Assembly (NCBI RefSeq): GCF_000381885.1
Contig: NZ_KB907224.1
Coordinates: forward strand, 91,271 to 155,270
Direction: 5' to 3'
Length of the DNA stretch: 64,000 nucleotides
From: Actinomadura atramentaria DSM 43919
GTDB taxonomy: Bacteria > Actinomycetota > Actinomycetes > Streptosporangiales > Streptosporangiaceae
Numbering within the stretch: position 1 is the first letter of the stretch; each line of letters opens with the position of its first letter. The position numbers and the translations under genes are program-made. Of this stretch, positions 51,241 to 60,635 are shown piece by piece. Under the pieces are notes generated by a model. It saw only the letters and a list, made by a program, of their open reading frames with translations, ran no database searches and was not told where the DNA came from.

Positions 51241-51725
51241 GCCCAGAACCCGGCGGCGACCAGCGCGACGGCGGCGGTGCTGAACAGGGCGCGGACGTGG
51301 TTCCAGGCCGTCCACCGGCCCGAGTACCGCGTCCACTCGCGGGCGGCGTCGGCGGCGTCGGAGGGGATGCGCAGCCGCGCCAGGGCGTCGTTCATCGGGA
51401 CGTTCACCGCGACGGTCGGCAGGAACGCGCCGACGACGTACACGGCCGCCGCCGCGAAGAACAGCAGCGCGGCGGCGCGCCGGTCCATGCTCCACAGCGC
51501 GATGCCCGCGACGGCCGCCGCGACCGGCATCAGCATGAACGCCGCGAGGAACAGCGGGTTCTGGATGCGCTGGTTGATCCCCTGCATCGCGGCGATCGAC
51601 GCCGCGCCGGGCGTGGCGTTCAGGCCCGGCATCACCCCGACCGAGAAACCGAAGAACGTGCCGGCCATCGCGGCCGACATCAGCAGCGACAGGACGCCGG
51701 GCACCGTGGCCAGAGCCGTGCGCAT
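51222..51725 (-). CDS. DUF1772 membrane protein
   Basis: 167-residue membrane protein of the DUF1772 (anthrone-oxygenase-like) family with four hydrophobic segments: VLSLLMSAAMAGTFFGFSVG, LFLAAFMLMPVAAAVAGIAL, AALLFFAAAAVYVVGAFLP and LFSTAAVALVAAGFWAYG. The conserved Asn/Arg and WxxWN stretch (TRYSGRWTAWNHVRAL) is kept. Function unknown, though relatives are found with polyketide and redox genes. Divergent from an AraC regulator that could control it. Confidence 0.85.
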   Translation of the reverse strand: MRTALATVPGVLSLLMSAAMAGTFFGFSVGVMPGLNATPGAASIAAMQGINQRIQNPLFLAAFMLMPVAAAVAGIALWSMDRRAAALLFFAAAAVYVVGAFLPTVAVNVPMNDALARLRIPSDAADAAREWTRYSGRWTAWNHVRALFSTAAVALVAAGFWAYGRGR

Positions 51726-51867
51726 GGGTGTCTCCCTCCCCGGGCGGGACGAGTTCCCGCCGTCGCCTCCGAGTCCATCGCACGAGCGGCGGGGGCGACA
51801 TCGCCCAGGAGCGCGGGCGCATACGCGAACGTCTCCACACCCGGCCGCGTGTCCTGTTCGTCCTGGT

Positions 51868-51873
51868 TAGGGT
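51868..51873 (+). promoter_or_regulatory. -10 box of a leaderless AraC gene
   Basis: TAGGGT (TAnnnT) ends 6 nt before the ATG; no Shine-Dalgarno is present between them. Confidence 0.45.
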
Positions 51874-51879
51874 GGCGGG

Positions 51880-52866
51880 ATGGACGCGCTCGCCGACCTC
51901 CTCGACGGCCCCCGCGCGCACGGCGCCTTCCTGCTCCGCGCGACGTTCGCGCCGCCGTGGTCGGTGGAGATCCGCGACCGCGCGCCGCTGACGCTGATGG
52001 TGATGGTGCGCGGCGAGGCGTGGCTGCGCGGCGACGGCGCGGCGGCGGGCTCGGCGGCGGGCTCGGCGCTGCTGCTGCGGCCGGGCGACGTCGCGGTCGC
52101 GCGCGGCCCGGACGGCTACACCCTGGGCGACGACCCGGCCGCGCCGCCGGACGTCGTCGTCCACCCCGGGCAGCGCTGCGCGGCCCCCGACGGCACGCCG
52201 ATGACCGAGGAGATGACGTTCGGCCCGCGCGCGTGGGGCACCGACCCGGACGGCCCGGACGTGATGCTCGTCGGCACCTACGGGCACGGCGGCGCGGTGA
52301 CCGGGCGGCTGCTGGCGGCGCTGCCGCCGCTGCTGGTCGTGCCCGGCGGCGAACGCGGGAACGGTCCCGGCGGGACGGTCGCCGCCGCGCTCGCCGCGCT
52401 GCTGGAGGCCGAGATCCGCCGGGACGAGCCCGGCCAGGACGTCGTCCTGGACCGCCTGCTGGACGTGCTGCTCATCGCGGTGCTGCGGTCGTGGTTCGCG
52501 CGCCCCGACGCGGCCCCGCCCGGCTGGTACCGGGCGCACGGCGACGCGGTCGTCGGCCCGGCGCTGCGGCTGCTGCACGCCGACCCGGCGCGGCCGTGGA
52601 CGGTCGCGGCGCTGGCGGCGGCGACGGGCGCGTCCCGCGCGGCGTTCGCGCGCCGGTTCGCGGCGCTGGTCGGCGAGCCGCCGATGGCGTACCTGACGGG
52701 GCTGCGGCTGGCGCGGGCGGCGGACCTGCTGCGCGAGACGGGCGTGACGCTGGACGCGGTGGCGCGCCGCGTCGGCTACGCGACGCCGTTCGCGCTGAGC
52801 ACCGCGTTCAAGCGCGCGCACGGGGTGAGCCCGCAGGAGTACCGGACGCGCGCCGCCGCCGATTAA
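51880..52866 (+). CDS. AraC-family regulator with cupin sensor
   Basis: 328 residues: an N-terminal cupin domain (about 1-170; LMVMVRGEAWLRGDGAAAG, LLRPGDVAVARGPDGYTL) and a C-terminal AraC pair of helix-turn-helix motifs (AALAAATGASRAAFARRF, then LDAVARRVGYATPFALSTAF). The cupin is of the RmlC/AraC_binding_2 type that senses a small molecule. Divergent from the DUF1772 gene with which it may be paired. Leaderless start is likely. Confidence 0.9.
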   Translation: MDALADLLDGPRAHGAFLLRATFAPPWSVEIRDRAPLTLMVMVRGEAWLRGDGAAAGSAAGSALLLRPGDVAVARGPDGYTLGDDPAAPPDVVVHPGQRCAAPDGTPMTEEMTFGPRAWGTDPDGPDVMLVGTYGHGGAVTGRLLAALPPLLVVPGGERGNGPGGTVAAALAALLEAEIRRDEPGQDVVLDRLLDVLLIAVLRSWFARPDAAPPGWYRAHGDAVVGPALRLLHADPARPWTVAALAAATGASRAAFARRFAALVGEPPMAYLTGLRLARAADLLRETGVTLDAVARRVGYATPFALSTAFKRAHGVSPQEYRTRAAAD

Positions 52867-53047
52867 CGCGGACGGAATTCGGTGTTTTCTCCCGCGCCCG
52901 GCCGGTGTTTCGCGGGTGTCACCCAATTCTCACCGGCCGGAATGGGCGCACCGGGAACAGCAGCCCGCGCTCCGGCGTTTCGCACCATGAGTTCCGCGGC
53001 CTTATGACATGATGCGGGGCACATCGGACCCATGCGTAGGGAGTGAT

Positions 53048-53305
53048 ATGACCACCAAGCCGTCCGAGGACGACCTTCTTGCCGTATTCTCGCGCGCGGA
53101 CCTCGGCGGTGACGAAAAGCTCGATCTGATGGAGTTCTCGCTGGTCCTCGACCTGCTGGGGCTGTCCTGGAACAAGGCCGAGGTGCAACACCGGTTCGAG
53201 CAGGCCGACTTCGACCGCGACGGTTTCATCTCCTTTCCGGAGTTCAGCGGGCTGCTGACGACGCAGGGCTGGACGACGAAGGGCGCCGCCGCCGCGCACG
53301 GCTGA
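53048..53305 (+). CDS. Two-EF-hand calcium-binding protein
   Basis: 85-residue acidic protein. The second EF loop is canonical (DFDRDGFISFPE, ligands at 1,3,5,7,9,12); the first (DLGGDEKLDLME) has Gly instead of Asp/Asn at position 3 but keeps the other ligands. GGGAG precedes the ATG. Such calerythrin-type proteins occur in many actinomycetes and buffer Ca2+; no partner gene nearby. Convergent with pgi and closed by a strong hairpin. Confidence 0.88.
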   Translation: MTTKPSEDDLLAVFSRADLGGDEKLDLMEFSLVLDLLGLSWNKAEVQHRFEQADFDRDGFISFPEFSGLLTTQGWTTKGAAAAHG

Positions 53306-53329
53306 TCCCACCGCCGGATCCCTCCGAAG

Positions 53330-53364
53330 GCCGGGCGCCGCGCCCGCGAGGCGCGGCGCCCGGC
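53330..53364. terminator. Bidirectional hairpin between EF-hand gene and pgi
   Basis: Perfect 15-bp stem (53330-53344 with 53350-53364), loop CGCGA, between two convergent genes; 25 nt after one stop and 8 nt before the other. Confidence 0.85.
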
Positions 53365-53371
53365 GCCGCGG

Positions 53372-55045
53372 TCAGGTCGCGCGGCCGCGCAGCGCCCGGT
53401 AGCGGCGCACGAGCGCGGCGGTGGACGGGTCGGGCAGGCCGGTCGGCGGCTCCGCGTCGGTCAGGGCGGGCACCAGGTCGCTCGCCAGGACCTTGCCGAG
53501 CTCCACGCCCCACTGGTCGAAGGAGTCGATCCCCCAGACCACGCCCTCGACGAACACGATGTGCTCGTACAGCGCGACGAGCTGCCCGAGAGTTCCGGGC
53601 GTCAGCTTGGGCGCGAGGATCGTGCTGGTCGGCCGGTTGCCGGGCATCACCTTGTGCGGGACGGTCGCGGCGGGCGCGCCCTCGGCGGCGATCTCCTCGG
53701 CGGTCCTGCCGAACGCCAGCGCGGACGTCTGCGCGAACAGGTTCGCGGCGAGCAGGTCGTGCATGCCGGGACCGCCCGCCGCGGCGTCCTGGAACGGCTC
53801 GGCGAACCCGATGAAGTCGGCCGGGACGAGCCGCGTCCCCTGGTGCAGGAGCTGGTAGAAGGCGTGCTGGCCGTTGGTGCCGGGCTCGCCCCAGAAGATC
53901 TCCCCGGTCGCGGCGGCGACGGGCGTCCCGTCGGCGCGCACCGACTTGCCGTTGGACTCCATCGTGAGCTGCTGGAGGTAGGCGGGGAACCGGGCCAGGC
54001 GCTGGCTGTAGGGCAGGACCGCGCGGGTCTCCGCGCCGAAGAAGTCGTTGTACCAGACCCCGAGCAGGCCCATCACGACCGGCAGGTTCGCCTCGAACGG
54101 CGCGGTGCGGAAATGCTCGTCGATCGTGTGGAACCCGTCGAGCATCTCGCGGAACCGCTCCGGCCCGATCGCGATCATCAGCGACAGGCCGATCGCGCCG
54201 TCGAAGGAGTAGCGGCCGCCGACCCAGTCCCAGAAGCCGAACATGTTGCCGGTGTCGATGCCGAAGTCCGCGACGCGCTCGGCGCTGGTCGACACGGCCG
54301 CGAAGTGCCGCGCGACGGCCTTGTCGTCGCCGAGGCGGTCCACCAGCCAGGCGCGGGCGACCTTGGCGTTGGTCAGCGTCTCCAGCGTCCCGAACGTCTT
54401 GGAGCTGACGATGAACAGGGTGCGGGCGGGGTCGAGCCCGGCCAGGACGCCGGTGACGTCGGCGGGGTCGACGTTGGAGACGAACCGGGTGGCGACGCGC
54501 TCGCCGGGGCGGCCGGGCAGGTCGGCGTAGTCGGCCAGCGCCTCGGCGGCCATCGCGGGGCCGAGGTCGGACCCGCCGATCCCGATGTTCACCACCGTGC
54601 TGATCGTCTCGCCGGTGAACCCGCGCCACTCCCCCGAGCGGACGCGGTCGCTGAACGCGGCCATCCGGTCCAGGACGGCGTGGACGTCGCCCGCCGCGTC
54701 CTGCCCGTCCACCCTCAGCGCGGCGCCGGGCGGGAGCCGCAGCGCGGTGTGCAGGACGGCGCGGTCCTCGCTGACGTTGACGTGGACGCCGGTGAACATC
54801 TCCTCGACGCGCTCGCGCAGCGCGGCGCGGTCGGCCAGGCGGGTCAGCAGCCGCAGCGTCTCGGCGGTCGCGCGGTTCTTGGAGTAGTCCAGGACGAGGT
54901 CGCCCGCGGTGATCGTCATGGCCTCCGCGCGGCCCGGGTCGGCCGCGAACAGCTCGCGCAGGTGCGCGCCGCCGATCTCGCGGTGGTGCGCGGAAAGCTC
55001 GGCCCACTCCGTCGTGGCGGTGATGTCGGGCGTCGGTTCGGCCAT
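53372..55045 (-). CDS. pgi: Glucose-6-phosphate isomerase
   Basis: Glycolytic isomerase of 557 residues. Recognised by ALRLPPGAALRVDGQDAAGD, the substrate-binding GIGGSDLGPAMAAEAL, and the signature SNGKSVRADG and GTNGQHAFYQLLHQG toward the C-terminus. The ATG at 55045 has AGAGGGG about 3 nt upstream. Lies alone with convergent EF-hand gene; nothing of the pentose pathway near except a lactonase at 56662. Confidence 0.95.
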   Translation of the reverse strand: MAEPTPDITATTEWAELSAHHREIGGAHLRELFAADPGRAEAMTITAGDLVLDYSKNRATAETLRLLTRLADRAALRERVEEMFTGVHVNVSEDRAVLHTALRLPPGAALRVDGQDAAGDVHAVLDRMAAFSDRVRSGEWRGFTGETISTVVNIGIGGSDLGPAMAAEALADYADLPGRPGERVATRFVSNVDPADVTGVLAGLDPARTLFIVSSKTFGTLETLTNAKVARAWLVDRLGDDKAVARHFAAVSTSAERVADFGIDTGNMFGFWDWVGGRYSFDGAIGLSLMIAIGPERFREMLDGFHTIDEHFRTAPFEANLPVVMGLLGVWYNDFFGAETRAVLPYSQRLARFPAYLQQLTMESNGKSVRADGTPVAAATGEIFWGEPGTNGQHAFYQLLHQGTRLVPADFIGFAEPFQDAAAGGPGMHDLLAANLFAQTSALAFGRTAEEIAAEGAPAATVPHKVMPGNRPTSTILAPKLTPGTLGQLVALYEHIVFVEGVVWGIDSFDQWGVELGKVLASDLVPALTDAEPPTGLPDPSTAALVRRYRALRGRAT

Positions 55046-55123
55046 CGTCCCCTCTTCTCTCGCCGTGCTCTGGGCGGGCGGTGCGCCCCCGGCGGACCCC
55101 GTGCCCGTCCCAGGTGATCATAT

Positions 55124-56527
55124 TCAGCGGCGCGGCGGTGCCGCCGCAGTGCGGCCCGCAGTGCGGCCCGCGGTTTGGCCCGTGGTGCGGTGGGCCGCGC
55201 GGAACGCGCGGTGGTCGGCGGCGGTCCGGGCGGCGTAGGCGAGCGCGAAGTCGGCGGCGGCGCGGTCGAAGCCGTCGCCGCCGCCGAGGTATCCGGCGAT
55301 CACGAGGCGGTCGCCGGTGCGGGCGTGGGCGAGCGCGAGGGCCGCCGCGCACGCCCGGCCGTACAGGGCCAGGCCGCGGGCGGTCGCGCGGGCGGGGTCG
55401 AACGCGGCGCGGCGGTCGTGCGGGGACCGCCAGTACCAGGCGCCGGCGGCGCCGAGGAACGGGTCGTGCGCGCCGAGCAGCCGGTGCGCGGCGACGACGC
55501 GCCGCGCGTCGCTCAGGGCGGCGTCGGCGGGTGCGCGGTCGGGGTCGGGGTCGGGGGCGGGGTGGTCGGGGGCGGGTGCCCGGTCGGGGTCGGGGAGGAA
55601 CGGCGCGAGCGCGGACGGGCGGGCCTGGGCGGCGCGCAGCAGCAGCACGTCGTCGGCGTCGCGGCCGGTGAACGCGACCAGGTGCGCGCGGACGCTGGCG
55701 GCCGGCGCGCCGGCCGCGTCGCACGCGCTGTCGGCGACGCGGTACCGCGACAGCAGCAGCGCGGCGTCCTCGGGCAGCGCGCGCCGGTAGGCGGCCAGCG
55801 CGGCGGCGGCCAGGGCGGGCGGCGGCGCGCCGCGCTCGACCAGCGGGGGGTCGTCCACGATGCGCCGCCGCCCGCCGGTCCGGCGGGTCGGGTCGGGCAG
55901 CGGGCCGTCGCGGTCGCGGGCGCGGCCGGGCGGGCGCAGCCGCCGCCGCAGCGGGACGGCGGCGAGCAGGCCGGGCCCGGCGGGCGCGCGGGCGCGGAAG
56001 ACGGCCAGGTCCCCGGCCGCGGCGAGGGCCCGCATCCGCTCGCGGTAGGCGCGGGCGGCGGTCGCGGCGGCGGCGCGGGCGGCGTCCTCGCCGCCGCCGT
56101 TCTGCAGCGCGGCGACGGCGAGGCTGGCCAGCAGGCGCTTGACGTCCCACTCGAACGGGCCGGGGACGGACTCCTCCAGCGCCTCGGGGACGACGACGTA
56201 CCCGTCCCGGCCGGGCCGCAGGCCGAAGGCGAGCAGGTGCGCGTCCCCGCAGAGCCGCACGGCGGGTCCGGCGGCGGGCGCGGCGGGCGCGGCGGCGAGG
56301 TCGGCGGCCATGACGGCGGTCGCGCCGCTCAGGAACGCCAGCGGCGTCCCGGCCATCCGGGCGCGGCGCAGCGCGGCGAGGGCGGGCGGCAGCGCGCGGT
56401 CGCGGGCGGCCAGGACCGCGCACGGGTCGGGGCGGTCCGCGCACGGGCCGAGTTCGGCGTGCGCGGCGTGCGGGGCGCGGTCGCGCAGCGCGCGGCCCCG
56501 CTCGTAGCGCTCGCGCGGCGACGTCAC
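55124..56527 (-). CDS. DUF2252 protein with altered catalytic loop
   Basis: 467 residues of the DUF2252 (kinase-like, aminoglycoside-phosphotransferase-related) family: LAFLSGATAVMAADLA, CGDAHLLAFG at about 93-102, VPGPFEWDVKRL at 121-132 and a late HARTGDRL. The usual NDFDE segment just before PGP reads EALEE, so two conserved Asp residues are missing. The GTG 56527 has GGGGAG 6 nt before it. The C-terminal RTTGQTAGRTAGR tail comes from a short tandem repeat. Activity of the family is unknown; this member may be catalytically altered. Confidence 0.85.
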   Translation of the reverse strand: MTSPRERYERGRALRDRAPHAAHAELGPCADRPDPCAVLAARDRALPPALAALRRARMAGTPLAFLSGATAVMAADLAAAPAAPAAGPAVRLCGDAHLLAFGLRPGRDGYVVVPEALEESVPGPFEWDVKRLLASLAVAALQNGGGEDAARAAAATAARAYRERMRALAAAGDLAVFRARAPAGPGLLAAVPLRRRLRPPGRARDRDGPLPDPTRRTGGRRRIVDDPPLVERGAPPPALAAAALAAYRRALPEDAALLLSRYRVADSACDAAGAPAASVRAHLVAFTGRDADDVLLLRAAQARPSALAPFLPDPDRAPAPDHPAPDPDPDRAPADAALSDARRVVAAHRLLGAHDPFLGAAGAWYWRSPHDRRAAFDPARATARGLALYGRACAAALALAHARTGDRLVIAGYLGGGDGFDRAAADFALAYAARTAADHRAFRAAHRTTGQTAGRTAGRTAAAPPRR

Positions 56528-56661
56528 GGCCGTCTCCCCTCCCCTGACCTGGCCCGTTCCAACGAGCCGGGCGACATAACACCAAGAACCAGGCAAGCTC
56601 CGGCCGGTCGGCCGGACGCGGCCGTAGTGTCGGGAGGAACGGCACGATCGGGGGGGCGCGC

Positions 56662-57693
56662 GTGGACGCGGAGTGGCTGTGGGCCGGCACGTACACCGGC
56701 GACCGGGGCGACGGGAACGGCGTGTACCTGCTGCGCCGCCGGGGCGACGGCGCGCTGGAGGACCCGGTGCTCGTCGCGGGCGCGGACGACCCGTCGTTCC
56801 TGGCCGTCCACCCGCGCCGCGAGACGCTGTACGCGGTCGGGGAGAACGACCCGGGGACGGTGTCGGCGTACGCGGAGGAGACCGACGGGCTGCTGCTCAC
56901 CGGCACCCGCGAGCTGCCCGCCGAGCCGTGCCACCTGGCGGTCGCGCCGGACGGGAGCGCGCTGCTGGTCGCCTGCTACGCGGGCGGGGCGGTCGCGGCG
57001 GTGCCGCTGGCCGAGGACGGCTCGTTCGCGGGCGAGCCCTCGGTCGTCCACGTGCGGGGCGGCGGCCCGGACGCCGACCGGCAGGCGGGCCCGCACCCGC
57101 ACGCGGTGGCGTGGGCCCCGGACGGCACGGTCCTCGCGGCCGACCTCGGCGCGGACCTGATCCGCACGTTCCGCTACTCGGGCGGGGAGCTGTGGCCCGT
57201 CACCGAGATCCCGGTGCCCGCCGGGTACGGGCCGCGCCACCTGGCGATCCACCCGTCCGGGCGGGTGCTGGTGGTCTGCGAGCTGGCGCCCCGGCTGCTG
57301 GTGCTGACGCCCGGCCCGTCCTACGCGGAGCTGGCGGTGTCGGCCGAGTCCCCCGCGACGGCGGGCGACCCGGGGCCGGGCGCGCTCGGCGCGGGCATCG
57401 CGGTGGGCGCGGGCGGCGCGCACGTCTACACCACCACGCGCGGCCCGGACGTGGTGACCGTCCACCGCGTCCCGCCGGACCGGGGCGCGCTGGAGCCCGT
57501 CACCGACGTCCCGACGGGCGGCGCGTGGCCGCGCGACCTGCACGTGGACGGCCCGTGGCTGCACGTGGCCAACGAGCGCGGCGGCGGCGTGACGACGTTC
57601 CACCTCGGCCCGGACGGCGTGCCGGTCCCGCGCGGGACGGCCGCGCCGGTGCCGACGCCGGTCTGCGTCATCGGCGTCCCGGGTTTCACCTAG
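56662..57693 (+). CDS. Lactonase, 6-phosphogluconolactonase-type beta-propeller
   Basis: 343 residues, seven-bladed beta-propeller of the Pgl/lactonase family: WAGTYTG at the start, FLAVHPRRETLYAVGEND, CHLAVAPDGSALLVACY, PHPHAVAWAPDG, GPRHLAIHP, WPRDLHVDG and HVANERGGG follow one another at blade spacing of about 45 residues. Hydrolyses 6-phosphogluconolactone or a related lactone in the pentose pathway. A GGGAGG lies about 26 nt before the GTG, further away than usual. Followed by the aldehyde dehydrogenase gene after 74 nt. Confidence 0.88.
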   Translation: MDAEWLWAGTYTGDRGDGNGVYLLRRRGDGALEDPVLVAGADDPSFLAVHPRRETLYAVGENDPGTVSAYAEETDGLLLTGTRELPAEPCHLAVAPDGSALLVACYAGGAVAAVPLAEDGSFAGEPSVVHVRGGGPDADRQAGPHPHAVAWAPDGTVLAADLGADLIRTFRYSGGELWPVTEIPVPAGYGPRHLAIHPSGRVLVVCELAPRLLVLTPGPSYAELAVSAESPATAGDPGPGALGAGIAVGAGGAHVYTTTRGPDVVTVHRVPPDRGALEPVTDVPTGGAWPRDLHVDGPWLHVANERGGGVTTFHLGPDGVPVPRGTAAPVPTPVCVIGVPGFT

Positions 57694-57767
57694 GCCGGGT
57701 TTCTCCACTTACGTCACGGGAACGGCCCATTTGCTGGGGTTTCTCGGACGACGAGGGGGAACGGCTC

Positions 57768-59141
57768 ATGGCCATCGCGAGCGTCAACCCGGCCACCGGG
57801 GAAGTGGAGAAGACCTTCGACGCCCTGTCGGAGGCCGAGATCGACCGGGCGCTGGAGCGCGCCGCGACCGCGTTCGGCGCGTACCGGCTGACCTCGTTCG
57901 AGGAGCGGGCGCGCTGGATGAACGCCGCCGCCGACGTCCTGGACGCCGACGCCGACCGGATCGCCGCGACGATGACGGCCGAGATGGGCAAGACCCTCTC
58001 CGCCGCCCGCGCCGAGGCCCGCAAGTGCGCCGGGGCGCTGCGCTTCTACGCCGAACGCGCCGAGGGCTTCCTCGCCGACCGCGACGCCGACGCCGCCGCC
58101 GTGGGCGCGCGGCAGGCGTTCACCCGCTACGAACCGCTCGGCCCCGTCCTGGCGGTCATGCCGTGGAACTTCCCGCTCTGGCAGGTGGTCAGGTTCGCCG
58201 CGCCCGCGCTGATGGCGGGCAACGTCGGGCTGCTCAAGCACGCCTCCAACGTCCCGCAGACCGCGCTGTTCCTGGAGGAGCTGTTCCGGCGCGGCGGGTT
58301 CCCCGAGGGCGTCTTCCAGACGCTGCTCGTCGGGTCCGCGCAGGTCGAGCGGATCGTCCGCGACCCGCGCGTGCGCGCCGCGACGCTCACCGGCAGCGAG
58401 CCGGCGGGCCGCGCCGTGGCCGCCGCCGCCGGGGACGAGATCAAGCCGACCGTCCTGGAACTCGGCGGCAGCGACCCGTTCGTGGTCATGCCGTCCGCCG
58501 ACCTGGAGGCCGCCGCGCGCACCGCCGCCGACTCGCGCTGCCTCAACAACGGGCAGAGCTGCATCTCGGCGAAGCGGTTCATCGTGGACGAGGCCGTCGC
58601 GGACGAGTTCGAGGAGCGGTTCGTCGCGCACATGAGCGCCAAGCGCGTCGGCGACCCCACCGACCCGCAGACCGACGTCGGCCCGCTGGTCGACGAGAAG
58701 GCCCGCGCCGCCGTCGAGGACCTCGTCGCCGACGCGGTCGGCAAGGGCGCGACGATCCTGTGCGGCGGCCTGCGCCCCGACGGCCCCGGCTGGTACTACC
58801 CGCCGACCGTCGTCACGGGCGTGACGCCGCGGATGCGGATGTTCGGCGAAGAGGTCTTCGCGCCCGTCGCGTCGCTGTTCCGCGTGCGGGGCGTCTCGGC
58901 CGCCGTCGAACTGGCCAACGCCACCGGGTTCGGCCTCGGCTCGAACGCCTGGACCACCGACCCCGACGAACGCGACCGGTTCCTGCGCGAACTCGACGCC
59001 GGGCAGGTCTTCATCAACGGCATGACGACGTCGTTCCCCGAACTCCCGTTCGGCGGAGTGAAGCGCTCCGGCTACGGCCGGGAGCTGTCCGACCTCGGCA
59101 TCCACGCGTTCTGCAACGCCAAGACCGTCTGGATCGGCTGA
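57768..59141 (+). CDS. NAD(P)-dependent aldehyde dehydrogenase, succinate-semialdehyde type
   Basis: 457-residue aldehyde dehydrogenase superfamily member: the N-terminus ASVNPATGEVEKTF, cofactor-site MPWNFPLWQV, LTGSEPAGR, catalytic Glu in LELGGSDPFVV and catalytic Cys in NNGQSCIS. Closest in wording to GabD/YneI succinate-semialdehyde dehydrogenases. ATG at 57768 follows a GAGGGGGA stretch. Downstream of a lactonase; a hairpin closes the gene. The substrate is inferred from family likeness. Confidence 0.9.
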   Translation: MAIASVNPATGEVEKTFDALSEAEIDRALERAATAFGAYRLTSFEERARWMNAAADVLDADADRIAATMTAEMGKTLSAARAEARKCAGALRFYAERAEGFLADRDADAAAVGARQAFTRYEPLGPVLAVMPWNFPLWQVVRFAAPALMAGNVGLLKHASNVPQTALFLEELFRRGGFPEGVFQTLLVGSAQVERIVRDPRVRAATLTGSEPAGRAVAAAAGDEIKPTVLELGGSDPFVVMPSADLEAAARTAADSRCLNNGQSCISAKRFIVDEAVADEFEERFVAHMSAKRVGDPTDPQTDVGPLVDEKARAAVEDLVADAVGKGATILCGGLRPDGPGWYYPPTVVTGVTPRMRMFGEEVFAPVASLFRVRGVSAAVELANATGFGLGSNAWTTDPDERDRFLRELDAGQVFINGMTTSFPELPFGGVKRSGYGRELSDLGIHAFCNAKTVWIG

Positions 59142-59143
59142 CC

Positions 59144-59172
59144 GGGCCGGACCCCCGCGCGGGGCCCGGCCC
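59144..59172. terminator. Hairpin between aldehyde dehydrogenase and thioredoxin genes
   Basis: A stem of 11 bp with one internal mismatch (GGGCCGG with CCGGCCC, then CCCC with GGGG), loop CGCGC. It begins 2 nt after the dehydrogenase stop and ends 8 nt before the end of the thioredoxin gene. Confidence 0.65.
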
Positions 59173-59179
59173 GCCGCCG

Positions 59180-59539
59180 TCAGGCGCGGTCGGCGACGCT
59201 GCGCCGGACCTCGTCCATGTCCAGCGCCTGCGCCTGCCCGATCAGGTCCTCCAGGGCCTGCTCGGGCAGCGCCCCCGGCTCGGAGTACAGCACGATCTTG
59301 TCGCGCACGACCATCAGCGTCGGGATCGAGCTGATCTCGAACGCGGCCGACAGCTCCGGCTCGGCCTCGGTGTCGACCTTGGCGAACGTCACATCGGGGT
59401 GCTTGTCCGACACCCGGTCGTACACCGGCGCGAACGTGCGGCACGGGCCGCACCACGACGCCCAGAAGTCGACCAGGACCGTGCCCTCCCGCTCCAGGGT
59501 CTCGTCGAAGGTGTCGCGCGTCAGCTCCACGGTGGCCAT
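59180..59539 (-). CDS. Thioredoxin
   Basis: 119 residues with FWASWCGPCRTFAPV (active-site WCGPC) and the cis-Pro in SSIPTLMVV; typical cytoplasmic thioredoxin. ATG 59539 follows AGGAGG at 5 nt. No thioredoxin reductase nearby. Convergent with the aldehyde dehydrogenase gene. Confidence 0.95.
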   Translation of the reverse strand: MATVELTRDTFDETLEREGTVLVDFWASWCGPCRTFAPVYDRVSDKHPDVTFAKVDTEAEPELSAAFEISSIPTLMVVRDKIVLYSEPGALPEQALEDLIGQAQALDMDEVRRSVADRA

Positions 59540-59636
59540 CACGGCCTCCTCTCGTCGGCGTTCGTGCCGCGCCCCCGTCAACCGGCGGGGGCGGTCCGGC
59601 ATTCCGCCGACCGCCCCTACCCGGGACGGCCCCGCC

Positions 59637-60629
59637 CTACCAGGCGAACGCCTCCGGCGCCGGCCCGGGGCCGGGGAAGACCTCCTCCAGCGCCGCCAGC
59701 AGCTCGGCGGGCAGCTCCAGACCCACCGCGCGGACGGCCGAGTCGAGCTGCTCGGCGGTGCGCGGCCCCACGATCGGGCCCGTCACGCCGGGCCGCGTCA
59801 GCAGCCACGCCAGGCCCACGTCGCCCGGCTCCAGACCGTGGTCGGCGCACAGCGCCTCGTACCGCTCGACCCGGTCGCGGACCGCCGGGTCCGCGAGCTG
59901 GTCCGCCGCCCGGCCCGTCGACCGGCCCCGCACACCCTCCCGCTGCTTGCGCAGGACGCCGCCGAGCAGCCCGCCCTGCAGCGGCGACCACGGGATCACG
60001 CCGAGACCGTACGCCTCCGCCGCCGGGATCACCTCCATCTCGGCGCGCCGCTCCGCGAGGTTGTAGAGGCACTGCTCGCTGACCAGGCCCAGCGACGAGC
60101 GGCGCGCGGCGGTCTCGTTGGCCCGCGCGACCGCCCAGCCGGGGAAGTTCGACGACCCCGCGTACAGCACCTTGCCCTGCTGCACCAGGACGTCGACGGC
60201 CTGCCAGATCTCCTCCCACGGCGTCGCCCGGTCGATGTGGTGGAACTGGTAGAGGTCGATGCGGTCGGTGCCCAGGCGCTTCAGGGACGCCTCGGCCGCG
60301 CGGCGGATGTTCAGCGCGGACAGCCTGCCCTCGTTCGGCCACGGGGCGTCCGGGTCGCCCATGTCGCCGTAGACCTTCGTCGCCAGGACGGTCTTGTCGC
60401 GGCGCCCGCCGCCCTGCGCGAACCAGGTCCCCAGGATCTCCTCGGTGCGCCCCCGGTTCCCCGGCCCGCCGTACATGTTGGCGGTGTCGAAGAAGTTGAC
60501 GCCCGCGTCCAGCGCCGCGTCCATGATCTTGTGGCTGTCCGCCTCGTGGGTGAACGGGCCGAAGTTCATGGTGCCGAGCACGAGTCGGCTGACCTTGAGT
60601 CCCGTCCGTCCGAGCTGTGTGTACTCCAT
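59637..60629 (-). CDS. Aldo/keto reductase
   Basis: 330-residue NADPH-dependent AKR of the Tim-barrel superfamily (YajO/tas-like): MEYTQLGRTGLKVSRLVLGT, catalytic Asp/Tyr in FFDTANMYGG, Lys in ATKVYGDMG, His in FHHIDRATPW. The C-terminal IVGPRTAEQLDSAVRA binds the cofactor. No Shine-Dalgarno sequence. The promoter (60636-60666) has a 19-nt spacer and a perfect palindrome, and would start transcription at the ATG itself. The natural substrate is unknown. Confidence 0.92.
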   Translation of the reverse strand: MEYTQLGRTGLKVSRLVLGTMNFGPFTHEADSHKIMDAALDAGVNFFDTANMYGGPGNRGRTEEILGTWFAQGGGRRDKTVLATKVYGDMGDPDAPWPNEGRLSALNIRRAAEASLKRLGTDRIDLYQFHHIDRATPWEEIWQAVDVLVQQGKVLYAGSSNFPGWAVARANETAARRSSLGLVSEQCLYNLAERRAEMEVIPAAEAYGLGVIPWSPLQGGLLGGVLRKQREGVRGRSTGRAADQLADPAVRDRVERYEALCADHGLEPGDVGLAWLLTRPGVTGPIVGPRTAEQLDSAVRAVGLELPAELLAALEEVFPGPGPAPEAFAW

Positions 60630-60635
60630 CCCCCC

